This document shows positions 1-9,592 of a DNA stretch of 64,000 bases, piece after piece. How positions within the stretch are numbered: the first letter of the stretch is position 1; each line of letters starts with the position of its first letter. The notes beneath the pieces were generated by a model. It saw only the letters and a list, made by a program, of their open reading frames with translations, was not told the origin of the DNA and did not search any database. A program made the translations under genes and the position numbers. Origin of the DNA: Crocinitomicaceae bacterium (lineage in GTDB: Bacteria > Bacteroidota > Bacteroidia > Flavobacteriales_D > Sanyastnellaceae); contig PACT01000028.1 in assembly GCA_002700285.1 (NCBI GenBank), positions 35,225 through 99,224 of the forward strand, given 5' to 3'.

Positions 1-35
1 TTACAATATCTGCAAACTATCGCCTTTCATACAAG

Positions 36-1298
36 TTAAACGAGCATTAAAACGGGATTCTCAAGAAGGTTTTTAAAATCCTTTAAGAATGCAGCACCTG
101 TTGCGCCATCGACGACTCTGTGATCGCAACTAAGTGTTACTTTCATCACATGTCCTGGCACGACCTCTCCATTCTTAACGACAGGCACATCACTTATCCC
201 TCCAATGGCAAGAATACACGCATCTGGCGGATTAATAATCGCCGTGAAATTCTCTATACCAAACATTCCTAAATTAGAAATTGTAAACGTACTTCCCTCC
301 CAATCGCTGGGTTGCAATGTTTTGTCTTTTGCCTTTCCAGCAAATTCTCGAACCTCTTCTCCTATGGTTGCAAATGATTTGCTATCAGCAAACCTCACCA
401 CAGGAACTAACAATCCATCCTCAACTGCAACTGCAACACCAATGTTTACATGTTCGTTGTAGCGAATTTTATCTTCCAACCAACTGCTATTTACAGCTGG
501 GTTTTTCCTTAAAGACACAGCAGCAGATTTAACAACCATATCATTGAATGAGATTTTATACAAACCTTGGGCATTGATGGCATTTCTAGCCTGGATTGCA
601 TTTGACATATCAACGGATACGGACAGGTAGAAGTGGGGAGCCGAGAACTTACTTTCTGCCAGACGACGTGCAATGGTTTTACGCATTTGACTCACGCCGA
701 CCTCAGAAAACCTTTCCTGACTTATGACAGGCATGCCAGTAGCGCTTGCCATTTTAAAATTCTCCACGTCACTCTTGACAACACGTCCACCTTCACCAGA
801 TCCAGGGATTCTATCAAGAGAGAGGCCCAATTTGTCAGCCAATTTCTTCGCTAAAGGAGATGCAATTACACGAGTATTTTGGGGCCGGGATACCGGAGCA
901 GTAGCGGCAGCTACTGGCGCTGGTGAAGCCGGAGGTTTTTGTGGCGTGACGTCATTCGACACAATTGCAACAGGAGGTGTGTCATTCGATTCTGAAGCAG
1001 GTTCATCTGAAACAATATCTGCTTTGGCGGCATCGGCCAATAGTTTTTTAATGTCCTCTCCCTTTTCACCTAAAACACAAAGCACACCATCAACGGGCGC
1101 AGCATCTCCAGTTTGAACACCGATGTGTAATAGAACGCCGTCTTGAAATGATTCGAATTCCATCGTGGCTTTATCTGTTTCTATTTCGGCCAGAAGTTCT
1201 CCGCTTTCAACCACATCACCCACTTTTTTATGCCAAGCAGCCACAACTCCTTCAGTCATGGTATCACTTAATTTGGGCATACGTACAATCTCAGCCAT
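36..1298 (-). CDS. pdhC: Pyruvate dehydrogenase E2, dihydrolipoamide acetyltransferase
   Basis: Core acetyltransferase of the pyruvate dehydrogenase complex; it moves the acetyl group from lipoyl-lysine to CoA. One N-terminal lipoyl domain (about residues 1-78) carries the lipoylation motif ETDKAT with Lys43. An Ala/Pro-rich linker follows (about 95-140), then the peripheral-subunit-binding domain (about 144-180). The catalytic domain ends with the signature DHRVVDGATG, where His393 and Asp397 are the expected catalytic pair. It has a single lipoyl domain, whereas some E2 proteins have two or three. It lies 20 nt downstream of pdhA on the same strand, so the two are surely one operon. E1-beta is not in the window. 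Identification is secure; a branched-chain E2 is less likely given the E1-alpha neighbour. Confidence 0.95.
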   Translation of the reverse strand: MAEIVRMPKLSDTMTEGVVAAWHKKVGDVVESGELLAEIETDKATMEFESFQDGVLLHIGVQTGDAAPVDGVLCVLGEKGEDIKKLLADAAKADIVSDEPASESNDTPPVAIVSNDVTPQKPPASPAPVAAATAPVSRPQNTRVIASPLAKKLADKLGLSLDRIPGSGEGGRVVKSDVENFKMASATGMPVISQERFSEVGVSQMRKTIARRLAESKFSAPHFYLSVSVDMSNAIQARNAINAQGLYKISFNDMVVKSAAVSLRKNPAVNSSWLEDKIRYNEHVNIGVAVAVEDGLLVPVVRFADSKSFATIGEEVREFAGKAKDKTLQPSDWEGSTFTISNLGMFGIENFTAIINPPDACILAIGGISDVPVVKNGEVVPGHVMKVTLSCDHRVVDGATGAAFLKDFKNLLENPVLMLV

Positions 1299-1318
1299 GG
1301 CTCTATTATTTAGATATT

Positions 1319-2329
1319 TCAGTCTTTAACAAAAGGGTAATCTTCTTGAACATAAACGTCCTTGTATAACTCTGACGCATCAGGCTTGGGACTTTCCTCC
1401 GCAAATTTAACGGCTTCTTCTATCACCTCCTTCACTTTCTTTTCGACAGATTTCAACTGCGCTTCAGTCATCCATTTCTGATCTAACAGCACACCACGTA
1501 CGTACTTCACAGGATCTTGATCCTGGAAAGTAGATACCTCATCCTTGGTTCTGTATTTCTGAGGGTCTGACATCGAGTGACCTTTATATCTATACGTTTC
1601 AATATTTAACAACGTGGGACCTTCTCCCTTCCTCCCTCTATCTGCCGCGCGTTTTATCGCATCACATACTGCTTCAGGACTCATACCGTCCACAGTTTCT
1701 GAGGGCATGTCATAACTGTCGCCCATCTTAGATAAATCATGCACATTTGTGGTACGCTCGACACTTGTACCCATCGCATATTGATTGTTTTCGATGATGA
1801 AAATAACTGGTAATTTCCAGTTCATAGACATATTAAAGGTCTCGTGCAGAATACCTTGACGAGAAGCGCCATCACCCATAAAGCAAACGGTCACGTTGTC
1901 TTCTTCACGATATTTATCTGCAAAAGCAATGCCTGCACCGAGCCCAATTTGGCCTCCCACAATACCATGACCACCAAACAGGTTCTTGTCCTTGTCAAAC
2001 ATATGCATGGAGCCCCCTTTTCCCTTGGAGCAGCCTGTAATTTTACCATACAGCTCGGCCATTACAACTTTTGGATCCGTCCCTAAAACCAATGGATGCG
2101 CATGGTCACGGTAGGCTGTAATGACTCTATCAGTGGGTTTGATCGCCTCTTGCATACCAGAAAGCACTGCTTCTTGACCGATATATAAATGACAGAAGCC
2201 ACCAAATTTTTGTTGGATATACAACTGACCACACTTCTCCTCAAACTTACGCATGAGGTACATGTCTTTATACCACTTGCGGTACACGGCCTCTGAATGA
2301 GGGAGTTTGTTTAATTTCTTCTTTGCCAT
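1319..2329 (-). CDS. pdhA: Pyruvate dehydrogenase E1 component, alpha subunit
   Basis: Thiamine-diphosphate-dependent decarboxylase subunit of pyruvate dehydrogenase. The TPP/Mg-binding motif is visible as GDGASRQG followed about 25 residues later by ENN. The phosphorylation-loop-like segment YRYKGHSMSDP and the N-terminal GQEAV region are typical of E1-alpha. The ORF track starts five codons earlier (MHTLL-MAKKK). I prefer the internal ATG at 2329 because family members begin with a short Lys-rich tail. It is first in a two-gene operon with pdhC. The separate E1-beta gene must be elsewhere because no transketolase-type C-terminal domain is fused here. Confidence 0.95.
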   Translation of the reverse strand: MAKKKLNKLPHSEAVYRKWYKDMYLMRKFEEKCGQLYIQQKFGGFCHLYIGQEAVLSGMQEAIKPTDRVITAYRDHAHPLVLGTDPKVVMAELYGKITGCSKGKGGSMHMFDKDKNLFGGHGIVGGQIGLGAGIAFADKYREEDNVTVCFMGDGASRQGILHETFNMSMNWKLPVIFIIENNQYAMGTSVERTTNVHDLSKMGDSYDMPSETVDGMSPEAVCDAIKRAADRGRKGEGPTLLNIETYRYKGHSMSDPQKYRTKDEVSTFQDQDPVKYVRGVLLDQKWMTEAQLKSVEKKVKEVIEEAVKFAEESPKPDASELYKDVYVQEDYPFVKD

Positions 2330-2414
2330 GAGCAACGTATGCAAATTATTTCTTCATCTTATTAAACCTTTTAAAATAAAGATGGTCTAATTATCAGGCA
2401 AATATAACTTCCTG

Positions 2415-2422
2415 TACATTTG
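2415..2422 (+). promoter_or_regulatory. Putative -7 promoter box (TACATTTG) for the VTC/DUF4956 pair
   Basis: Matches the Bacteroidota -7 consensus TAnnTTTG and sits 26 nt before the GTG start of the VTC-domain gene. The -33 TTTG element is not clear. Support is by motif only. Confidence 0.35.
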
Positions 2423-2448
2423 CAACACCTAATATCAACCCATTTTTT

Positions 2449-3243
2449 GTGTCTGCAATCGAGAACTTTTTTAATTCGTATATACATATCGGCTTACAAG
2501 AGCTAGAAGATGTTGCGCTTATGGATAGAAGCGAGAAGAAATATGTCATTCCTATCGCATGGTGTGGTGACATTTCGAAGAAGCTGAGCACAGACTATAA
2601 TATCCTTGAAATTAAGAAAAAAAGGCACTTTAGATATGACAACCTGTACTTCGACACACCAGATAACATATGTCTACAGGATCATATTCGAGGCAGAAAA
2701 ATCAGGTTTAAAGTGCGCATAAGATCATATTCCAATTCTAACATCAGCTTTTTGGAAGTCAAATCACGAAATGTCTATGGCAGATCACAAAAGATGCGCA
2801 TTCAAAGAACGTCTGAGAAATGGGACAGTCCTCTTACCTCAAAAGAACAAGAATTTCTTGAAAAGTGTGTGTCTTTTGCTGCTGAGTTAAAACCTGTTCT
2901 TTATAGCAGTTATTCTCGATATACCATCGCCAATATTGAGAAAGGTGAGCGCATCACTTTCGACACCAATCTTGAATACAAAACACTCACAGGAGAAACA
3001 TACAAACCCCTTGATGGATTAGCTGTAGTTGAATTAAAGCAGGCCGAGACAGACAGAAGATCTCCTTTAATTAGTATCTTTCGAAACCGAAATGACAGAA
3101 GATCCCCTTTGGGAAGGACGATTAGAATAAGTAAATATATCTTGGGGCGATTGCATACAAACAAACACCTATCTGCCAAAGCTTATCATGAAAGCCTGAA
3201 GGAGCTGACTCGTGCAAAACAAGTCAGCATAAGTATTACCTGA
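2449..3243 (+). CDS. VTC-domain (polyphosphate polymerase-like) protein
   Basis: 264-residue soluble protein of the VTC/CYTH-like tunnel family. In yeast Vtc4 this fold makes polyphosphate from ATP; most bacterial members are uncharacterised. The expected run of strands with inward basic residues is present: ALMDRSEKKYVIP near residue 24, NLYFDTP near 65, KIRFKVRIRSY near 85, FLEVKSR near 102, SSYSRYTI near 150, and VVELKQAE near 193. The start is GTG at 2449. The next ATG (2521) would remove the conserved LEDVALMDR segment, so GTG is preferred. A DUF4956 membrane protein follows after 10 nt, a pairing seen widely in bacteria. The polyphosphate substrate is inferred from the fold; no assay-level evidence can come from sequence. 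Confidence 0.85.
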   Translation: MSAIENFFNSYIHIGLQELEDVALMDRSEKKYVIPIAWCGDISKKLSTDYNILEIKKKRHFRYDNLYFDTPDNICLQDHIRGRKIRFKVRIRSYSNSNISFLEVKSRNVYGRSQKMRIQRTSEKWDSPLTSKEQEFLEKCVSFAAELKPVLYSSYSRYTIANIEKGERITFDTNLEYKTLTGETYKPLDGLAVVELKQAETDRRSPLISIFRNRNDRRSPLGRTIRISKYILGRLHTNKHLSAKAYHESLKELTRAKQVSISIT

Positions 3244-3253
3244 ACAAAAAATA

Positions 3254-3868
3254 ATGAACCCAGAAACCATATCTCTCATCATCGGATTTATTGCAAATCT
3301 TGTGTCCAGTCTTATCGTTGTTAGACTTATTTACCACCTTGCATCAAAGCGACGAGACTATGTTTTCACATTTATGCTTGTATCATCATCTGTCTTTTTC
3401 CTTTGCACACTCCTCAGTGGAGTTGAAATAGAGATGGGATTCGCGCTTGGTCTATTTGCTATTTTCAGCATCATTCGATACAGAACTGATGCAATTCCAA
3501 TCAGGGAGATGACCTATCTCTTTATTGTTATTACACTTGCCGTGATAAACGCATTGGCTCCACAAGCAACAGGATGGGGTATCATCGTCATTGCAAACGC
3601 GGGTATTTGGGCGATTGCATTTGTTCTAGAACGACTTTGGTTTGTGAAGCATCTGGCCACAAAAATTGTCGTTTATGACAGAGTTGATTTAATTCATGCT
3701 GGAAGAAGAGAGGAGTTGAAAGCTGACCTTGAAGAACGCACAGGCGTTGATATCCATTCAATTATGATCGGAAAAGTTGATCTTCTAAGAGATACTGCAG
3801 TCATAAGGGTTCATTTCTATGCAGACTTACAGCCTGATCATTTTGAGGATTCTAACCAAATATCATAG
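3254..3868 (+). CDS. DUF4956 integral membrane protein
   Basis: 204-residue membrane protein with about four to five hydrophobic helices in the first 140 residues, then a soluble C-terminal region of about 60 residues that looks ferredoxin-like or regulatory (VDLIHAGRREELKADLEERTG). The segment ALGLFAIFSIIRYRTDAIP between helices is the recognisable DUF4956 signature. It is the second gene of the VTC pair (10-nt gap), so it probably anchors or serves as the membrane channel or partner of the VTC-domain enzyme (inference). It ends only 6 nt before convergent ispF. No function is established for the family. Confidence 0.85.
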   Translation: MNPETISLIIGFIANLVSSLIVVRLIYHLASKRRDYVFTFMLVSSSVFFLCTLLSGVEIEMGFALGLFAIFSIIRYRTDAIPIREMTYLFIVITLAVINALAPQATGWGIIVIANAGIWAIAFVLERLWFVKHLATKIVVYDRVDLIHAGRREELKADLEERTGVDIHSIMIGKVDLLRDTAVIRVHFYADLQPDHFEDSNQIS

Positions 3869-3874
3869 AGAAAC

Positions 3875-4363
3875 CTACTTCTTTTTCCTTTCCTTTAAGA
3901 GAACGACTGCATGGGCACTTATGCCGTCCTGAGTTCCAACGAAACCTAATTTTTCAGTCGTCGTGGCCTTGATGCTTATCCTGTCAAGTTCAACGTGAAG
4001 GATCTCTGCGATGACCTTACGCATGGCATCAATAGAATTTGACACCTTCGGTGTCTGAAGGCAGATTGTCGTGTCGAGATTCCCAAGCTCCCAACCCAGA
4101 TCCTCAATCTTATGCCAAGTTTCAGAAAGTAATTTCTTACTGTCTATGCCTTTGTATGCAGGATCATGATCTGGAAAATGGAACCCGATGTCTCTTAATG
4201 CAAGTGCGCCTAAAAAAGCATCGCATATCGCGTGGAGCAACACATCAGCGTCTGAATGACCCACCGCGCCTTTATGATGTGGCAATAAAATGCCACCTAG
4301 CCATAATTCCTCACCCACCTCAAGACGATGAACATCGTAACCATATCCAATCTTAATGTCCAT
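3875..4363 (-). CDS. ispF: 2-C-methyl-D-erythritol 2,4-cyclodiphosphate synthase
   Basis: MEP-pathway enzyme that cyclises CDP-ME-2-phosphate to MEcPP with release of CMP. The zinc ligands are visible as Asp10 and His12 in GYDVHRL and His44 in DVLLHAI. The motifs GHSDAD and FPDHDPAYKG are family hallmarks, and the C-terminal segment ISIKATTTEKLGFVG binds the cytidine moiety. Length 162 is normal. Its ATG overlaps the TAA stop of porV by one base (TAATG), so it is probably translated by re-initiation after porV. That is an unexpected partnership of isoprenoid synthesis with secretion. Confidence 0.96.
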   Translation of the reverse strand: MDIKIGYGYDVHRLEVGEELWLGGILLPHHKGAVGHSDADVLLHAICDAFLGALALRDIGFHFPDHDPAYKGIDSKKLLSETWHKIEDLGWELGNLDTTICLQTPKVSNSIDAMRKVIAEILHVELDRISIKATTTEKLGFVGTQDGISAHAVVLLKERKKK

Positions 4364-5619
4364 TAATTGATCGATTGAGACGCCGAAGCTAAATCGCTGA
4401 ATTGCATTCTCAAAGTAAAGCGAAGGGTGTTCGCTAGTGGATTTTGTTGCGTTGTACTCACGAGATAACTCAGATCGATAGTAAATACCGTGTACTTCAT
4501 ACCAGCACCCATTGTGATAAATTGTCTATTTCCTTTTGAAAAGTGCTCATAAAAGTATCCCGCTCTGAAGGCAAAAACCTCTGCAAACTCATATTCCAAA
4601 CCTCCACCAAGATTAATCTCTCTCAACTCCTCACGAAAAATACTGCCAGGCGTTACTGCGAATGTACCATCATCATTAAAATCAACAATACCCGGTGCAT
4701 CATAAAAAGACTGAACGATGCCCGTTGCGACACCTACATCAGGTGAATATCCACTCACGATTGTATTCCCATCATTCTGATCATAGACGGGCGCCGTAGG
4801 CACCAGTAGTTTATTTCCATCTATTGTAAAAGTCAATGCATTATAATCATCAAGCACCATTTTATAGGCCACCCCCAATCGGAGGTTCGCGGGAATGAAG
4901 TCACGGGCAGCGGTCTCCGTGTAACTCATTTTTGAGCCAATATTTGAAATGTTCATTCCGAAATTAAATGTTCCATCTTTTCCTCCCCAATTTGCTTGAT
5001 CGTTTGTATAAAACATACTCACATCCGCAGCTACAGAGATTCCTGGCTTTGATTCTGCGCCTGAAACACTCACGCCTCCGGTGAGATTTGAATGCACAAA
5101 TCGGCCCGCGATGCCTCCGCTAAATTTATCTGTAAAACGTTGAGAGAAACCTGCATCTAAACTTAATTCAGCAGGTTTAAAATCCCGAATCGTTGTGCCA
5201 ACCTCATCCGTAAATGTGATGTTTCCTAAACTGAAATATCGAAGTGCTACTCCATAAGCTTGCTTGCGGTTTACTTTACGAACCATCGTCAAGTAGGCAA
5301 GATTCATATCATCCACAAGCGCACGTAGCCATGGCGCATAGCTTAGACTCACCTCTAATTCATTCTCTGAGAAAGCCATTTTTGACGGATTCCAATGGAG
5401 ACTGTTTCCATCAGGGGAAAGTGCAACGCCAGCATCTCCCAAGGCACCTGATCGTGAATCTGGGGCGATCATCAAAAAAGGAACGGCAGTAGTAATGGTA
5501 TTAAGCTGAACTAATGAAGCCGCCTCGCCAGGATCTAACTGAGCCTGAAAGTTGCTGAGAGATAACAACATAATTGCTGTCATTACTGACACTCGAGATA
5601 AAAGAAAGATATTCTTCAT
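4363..5619 (-). CDS. porV: T9SS outer-membrane shuttle protein PorV (LptO)
   Basis: Outer-membrane beta-barrel of the FadL-like PorV family. It collects cargo bearing T9SS C-terminal domains from the translocon and delivers it to the PorU attachment complex. A signal peptide ends near residue 27 (NFQAQ). The mature start GEAASLVQLNTITTAVPFLMIAPDSRSGALGDAGVA is the diagnostic PorV beginning, followed by LSPDGNSLHWNPSKMAF. The C-terminal strands end with alternating hydrophobics (LRFTLRMQF). It sits 42 nt downstream of porU and overlaps ispF by 1 nt. The porU-porV neighbourhood is classical for Flavobacteriia. Confidence 0.94.
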   Translation of the reverse strand: MKNIFLLSRVSVMTAIMLLSLSNFQAQLDPGEAASLVQLNTITTAVPFLMIAPDSRSGALGDAGVALSPDGNSLHWNPSKMAFSENELEVSLSYAPWLRALVDDMNLAYLTMVRKVNRKQAYGVALRYFSLGNITFTDEVGTTIRDFKPAELSLDAGFSQRFTDKFSGGIAGRFVHSNLTGGVSVSGAESKPGISVAADVSMFYTNDQANWGGKDGTFNFGMNISNIGSKMSYTETAARDFIPANLRLGVAYKMVLDDYNALTFTIDGNKLLVPTAPVYDQNDGNTIVSGYSPDVGVATGIVQSFYDAPGIVDFNDDGTFAVTPGSIFREELREINLGGGLEYEFAEVFAFRAGYFYEHFSKGNRQFITMGAGMKYTVFTIDLSYLVSTTQQNPLANTLRFTLRMQFSDLASASQSIN

Positions 5620-5661
5620 GGATTTCTTTAAAAAAACAAATGTAATGACTCAAATTCTGGA

Positions 5662-8600
5662 TTATGGCCTCACAACGATAACTTTACTACCATATTGTGC
5701 AGAAACACCATTTTTCGTTGTCATTTTAATCTTAAAAACATAAACACCAGCAGGAACGTCACCGCCATTTCCGTCACGCAAATTCCATTCTGCAATATCT
5801 GTACGGTTTCCATGTGCCAAAAGTTCCGATTCAAACACTTTTATTTTCTTTCCAGTCACATCGTAAACTTCGACAAGTGCATCTACAACATTACAAACTT
5901 GGTTATGTGACACGCGGAAAGAAACATGATCATATGCTGGATTAGGATAGGCAATCACCGACGCCAATGCCACTTCTAAGGAATTAACAACCAAGAATTC
6001 CGTTGATGCAACCGCACTGTTATTCTGAACATCCCACACCTTTAACTCAAGAGAATGCGCACCGTCCTCAAGGTCATTGAATGGGTACTTTACCACACCA
6101 CTTTTGTAGGTATCCAAATCAGCAGAGAAATAGGTGTTTAAAATAAATGGCGATTCAAATTTGTCATCTAAGACCGCTTTAAGATCGTGACCTATTCCAT
6201 TGCCTACAGTGTTAATTCCACTTTCATCAAATAGCCGCGCATACAGCCAGGGATCTTCATTGGTAATGTCGCCCCTTACAAACAAAGAATCATTCATATA
6301 CAATTGAATGGTGGGTCCCAGATTGTCATTCCCCACATTTTCAGAAGTACCTCCGATCACAAAGTCTTCAGAAGCCCCATGCGCATCCAAATCTCCATCA
6401 ACGGCATAGAGACTTACTCTGCCTGAACCGTATGTGTAATCAATGTCTCTGGGTACGACAAACTCGAATTCAAAAACACCATCTATCACGCTCGCAACCC
6501 CTTTGTGGATGACGTTACGATACATTGTGTAGGAGAATGCGCCCGCCACATTATCATTGTCTAAAGTGCTTATTTGAGAGCGTTTGTCAAAAACTTTGGG
6601 ATAAACAAATCCGTTAAACTCATGTAAAGTGTCGCCCGAAGACGTTCCGACAAAACCACTCATTTTAACGAGATCGAGTGATTTAATCGTATCAGGTATT
6701 TCAGTCACAAATACTCTGTGAGTTGGATAGGCCAATTGCATTGCTGGATCTCCCAAAAGAGAGAAGTTTCTCATATTTGTGACACTCGTAACATCTGAGC
6801 TGTTTTTTGTGTCCTTACAAATATCTCCAAGGCATCTTAACTGCCCTGTCCCTTCATCCTCATCAAGAACTGTTTTAAAAAAAGCCGTATTGAGTTCCTG
6901 ATTTCCTCCACTAAAAACAGTACGTGTGGTCGTCAGCATTCCTACCGCTCCACCATCAGGATTAAACACGATCATCTCCCCTGCAGATTCGACTTCGGGG
7001 TCATCATATCTTGACAATTCGCATGTTGCAGTCATAAAGACAGGCAGACGTTTCTTGTTCGTCCACTCCCTAATCGTGGTCGTATTGAGAATGCGTTCAT
7101 GCGCCCAACCTCTGTCACCTCCATGACCGATATAATCAATAATCAAAGCCCCCTCTTCAACTTTTCGAGCTATTTCTGCTTCTGCTTCATTATATCGTTC
7201 TCCTCCGGGTGTCGCTTCTTGCAAATATGAATCTGGGTATATTTTAATAATATCGTATTCACCGTGTTCTTCTGAAACCCGATTAGAATGCACCTCACTG
7301 TCAGACATATGACGCCAACCATCATTGTTGTTGCCATCTTGATCATCTGTGACAAATATGATTCTGTTGCGCCAAGGGCCAAAAGTGGTCGATGACCCCT
7401 CTGTTTCGCATCCTGCGCCAGCTGTAGAATCCTCGTTCGCACCTGAATACGTTTCTACTTTTGACACAAATGCAAGGGCCTGCGACAAAGTTGGCGCGGG
7501 AATACGCCCCACACCTATTGCAAGTTTGTCCCCAGGAGATTCTCCCATACCTTCTTCTAAAAGTCCAAAATAATCATCCGTCACATAGCTGCTTACTGTA
7601 CTTTCTGAATTGGCGCTCTGAAACGTAAGAAGATTAACCCCATCTGGGTCAAGGTTTCGATTAAAGTACGAACCGTCACCCATAAGCTGAAGATACTTGG
7701 GCTTATCAGCATCACTTTCCGCCCTATCCCATAGCATCATCATCAACATTTTCAAAGCGGTGGGATCAGGAGAACCAGAAGAAAATGCATCAAAAACTTC
7801 GCGTTGACTCACGACCGCCACACGCATTCCCTGATTTGCATGTAACGTTGCGAGTCTCCGTGCTGCTGAGTCCAAAAGAGGCACCGTTACAATGACCAAA
7901 TCCAAATGGCCCAAGCCATGCAAATCTATATTATCAACGGATCCCATGGGTCTTACGCTCTTGGCAGCACCATATCTAAAGGCAACAAAACGCCTTGTTG
8001 TATCTTGTTGGGCTTTCCAAGTTGTTACGTCTCCTTCTTGGCTCAGGAGATTCCGGCGGGGAGAAAGGGGGTCGGTGACGTCCCAAATTTGGTCGACTGA
8101 AGAGGATTCTGTCAAACGATATCTTGCCGCATGATTGAACGACATGTTTTCTGTGCCATTTATAAAAAATTGACCACTTGAAAAAACCAATGCCTGCCTT
8201 GCCTGTACCCTGACATAATCAATCCAACCTTCAGCATCCGCATTTCCTGGTTCAAAAGACATTTCAACATTGACACCATCACCACTCATAGGGACATGAA
8301 GCGATAGGTTTCGTTTCTGAGCGAGAAGCAAACTGCTCTCACTGAGAGAGATGTCAGTGGTACTCACCTCTGTCCCATTACACTGCATCAAGTAATTGCT
8401 CGTAGCGCCAAGGGTTCTTCCTGCGATTCTTGAATCCACCCATCCAGAATCTCCAATGAGATTGGGGATGTTAAATGAAAAACCATAGATTTGACTCCCT
8501 AAACTGGTAAAGCGTTCTCCATAAAATTCTCTGCCACTCTTCGCAATGTTATGAGACTCTATTTCGTGAAATTCTTTTGCCAAATGAGTCTCTAATTCAT

Positions 8601-9477
8601 CTAAAACAGGCAACGACACATCTGCTGCATTTTCAATTCTACTCCCGAATACATTTTGAGGACCATTGATTCTAAGAAAATAATATGCACTGTCAGACCA
8701 AGGATTGAGTTCGTGTTGCCATCGCTCCGAGGATGGATTCCAGTTCCAAGAATCAACACCCGAAGCGTAAAAATAAATGGCATCCTCTTGATTAAATATG
8801 CCATCTGTAGCGCCATCTGCATGAACTTTTATCAATGGCAAGTCCAGTGGTCTGTCATCATTGTTTTGAAAGGGTAAAGCCCTGCCTCCTCCTCCAAACA
8901 ATTGAATGGATGCGAAATCAATCGTATCTGGATTCACACCCGAAGCGACCAAGTCTGCGTAACCAATTTTGAATATACCCTCTTGGCCTGTGGCAAATTT
9001 CAGCCAGGCACCATCAGATAAGACCGAATGTTCTGGCCATACTCTTTGAAACCTACTTCCCCCCACAGGTGAACTCCCTAGCATGCCTGACCAATTCGTG
9101 AGTTTCTCTATGCCCCCCTCCGCGTTCATTCTGTATTTGGGAGATCTGAACTGCGCATACCATTCTTTAGAATGTGTCCCCCTCACAATTCTCCAACCCG
9201 TTTGAATATTATCGTTAATCTCCACTTCACCGTTGCCTTGAACAAGTATCCAATTCAAATCTTGATCGAGCACTTCGATTCCAGACCAATGTGAGGGGAT
9301 TTTCACTTCACCTATGACAAAATTTAAATTTTCGTCATTAAACGACAAATCTGCAACAACAACTTCACCTAAAACAGAGACTTCATCTTGCCCAAAAACA
9401 CCGCATAAAAAAATGACATTTAAGCTGAAAAGCAGAGCGAATAAACGAAGTCGTGTGAATATCATTTTATACTGCAT
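5662..9477 (-). CDS. porU: T9SS C-terminal signal peptidase/sortase PorU (C25 family)
   Basis: Gingipain-like cysteine protease at the cell surface that removes the T9SS sorting domain from cargo and links cargo to lipopolysaccharide. The C25 catalytic dyad is present: His in YIGHGGDRGW (about residue 785) and Cys in TATCELSRYDD (about 819). A large N-terminal beta-rich part precedes the peptidase. The last 90 residues form a type A sorting domain (AYPNPAYDHVSF ... VYDVTGKKI ... PAGVYVFKI), which PorU is known to retain. The ORF track start lies 13 codons upstream. I chose the ATG at 9477 because it directly precedes the signal peptide MIFTRLRLFALLFSLNVIF. It is the first gene of porU-porV-ispF. 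Confidence 0.95.
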   Translation of the reverse strand: MQYKMIFTRLRLFALLFSLNVIFLCGVFGQDEVSVLGEVVVADLSFNDENLNFVIGEVKIPSHWSGIEVLDQDLNWILVQGNGEVEINDNIQTGWRIVRGTHSKEWYAQFRSPKYRMNAEGGIEKLTNWSGMLGSSPVGGSRFQRVWPEHSVLSDGAWLKFATGQEGIFKIGYADLVASGVNPDTIDFASIQLFGGGGRALPFQNNDDRPLDLPLIKVHADGATDGIFNQEDAIYFYASGVDSWNWNPSSERWQHELNPWSDSAYYFLRINGPQNVFGSRIENAADVSLPVLDELETHLAKEFHEIESHNIAKSGREFYGERFTSLGSQIYGFSFNIPNLIGDSGWVDSRIAGRTLGATSNYLMQCNGTEVSTTDISLSESSLLLAQKRNLSLHVPMSGDGVNVEMSFEPGNADAEGWIDYVRVQARQALVFSSGQFFINGTENMSFNHAARYRLTESSSVDQIWDVTDPLSPRRNLLSQEGDVTTWKAQQDTTRRFVAFRYGAAKSVRPMGSVDNIDLHGLGHLDLVIVTVPLLDSAARRLATLHANQGMRVAVVSQREVFDAFSSGSPDPTALKMLMMMLWDRAESDADKPKYLQLMGDGSYFNRNLDPDGVNLLTFQSANSESTVSSYVTDDYFGLLEEGMGESPGDKLAIGVGRIPAPTLSQALAFVSKVETYSGANEDSTAGAGCETEGSSTTFGPWRNRIIFVTDDQDGNNNDGWRHMSDSEVHSNRVSEEHGEYDIIKIYPDSYLQEATPGGERYNEAEAEIARKVEEGALIIDYIGHGGDRGWAHERILNTTTIREWTNKKRLPVFMTATCELSRYDDPEVESAGEMIVFNPDGGAVGMLTTTRTVFSGGNQELNTAFFKTVLDEDEGTGQLRCLGDICKDTKNSSDVTSVTNMRNFSLLGDPAMQLAYPTHRVFVTEIPDTIKSLDLVKMSGFVGTSSGDTLHEFNGFVYPKVFDKRSQISTLDNDNVAGAFSYTMYRNVIHKGVASVIDGVFEFEFVVPRDIDYTYGSGRVSLYAVDGDLDAHGASEDFVIGGTSENVGNDNLGPTIQLYMNDSLFVRGDITNEDPWLYARLFDESGINTVGNGIGHDLKAVLDDKFESPFILNTYFSADLDTYKSGVVKYPFNDLEDGAHSLELKVWDVQNNSAVASTEFLVVNSLEVALASVIAYPNPAYDHVSFRVSHNQVCNVVDALVEVYDVTGKKIKVFESELLAHGNRTDIAEWNLRDGNGGDVPAGVYVFKIKMTTKNGVSAQYGSKVIVVRP

Positions 9478-9592
9478 GTCATTTATTATAATAATAATGC
9501 CAAATTTCGGGCACAATCATGAAACAAACGCAAACAATACAAGGTTATTGCCACCTTAAAGTCGATAAAATTTCCGTATTATTGTGGGTTCA

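Noticed and set aside
1-39. Possible 3' end of a plus-strand gene (LQYLQTIAFHTS then TAA) convergent with pdhC
   Set aside because: Only 12 codons are visible and the sequence matches nothing I recognise; it may be chance.
724-1116. 130-residue plus-strand ORF opposite pdhC
   Set aside because: Mirror of the Ala/Pro-rich linker of E2; no independent support.
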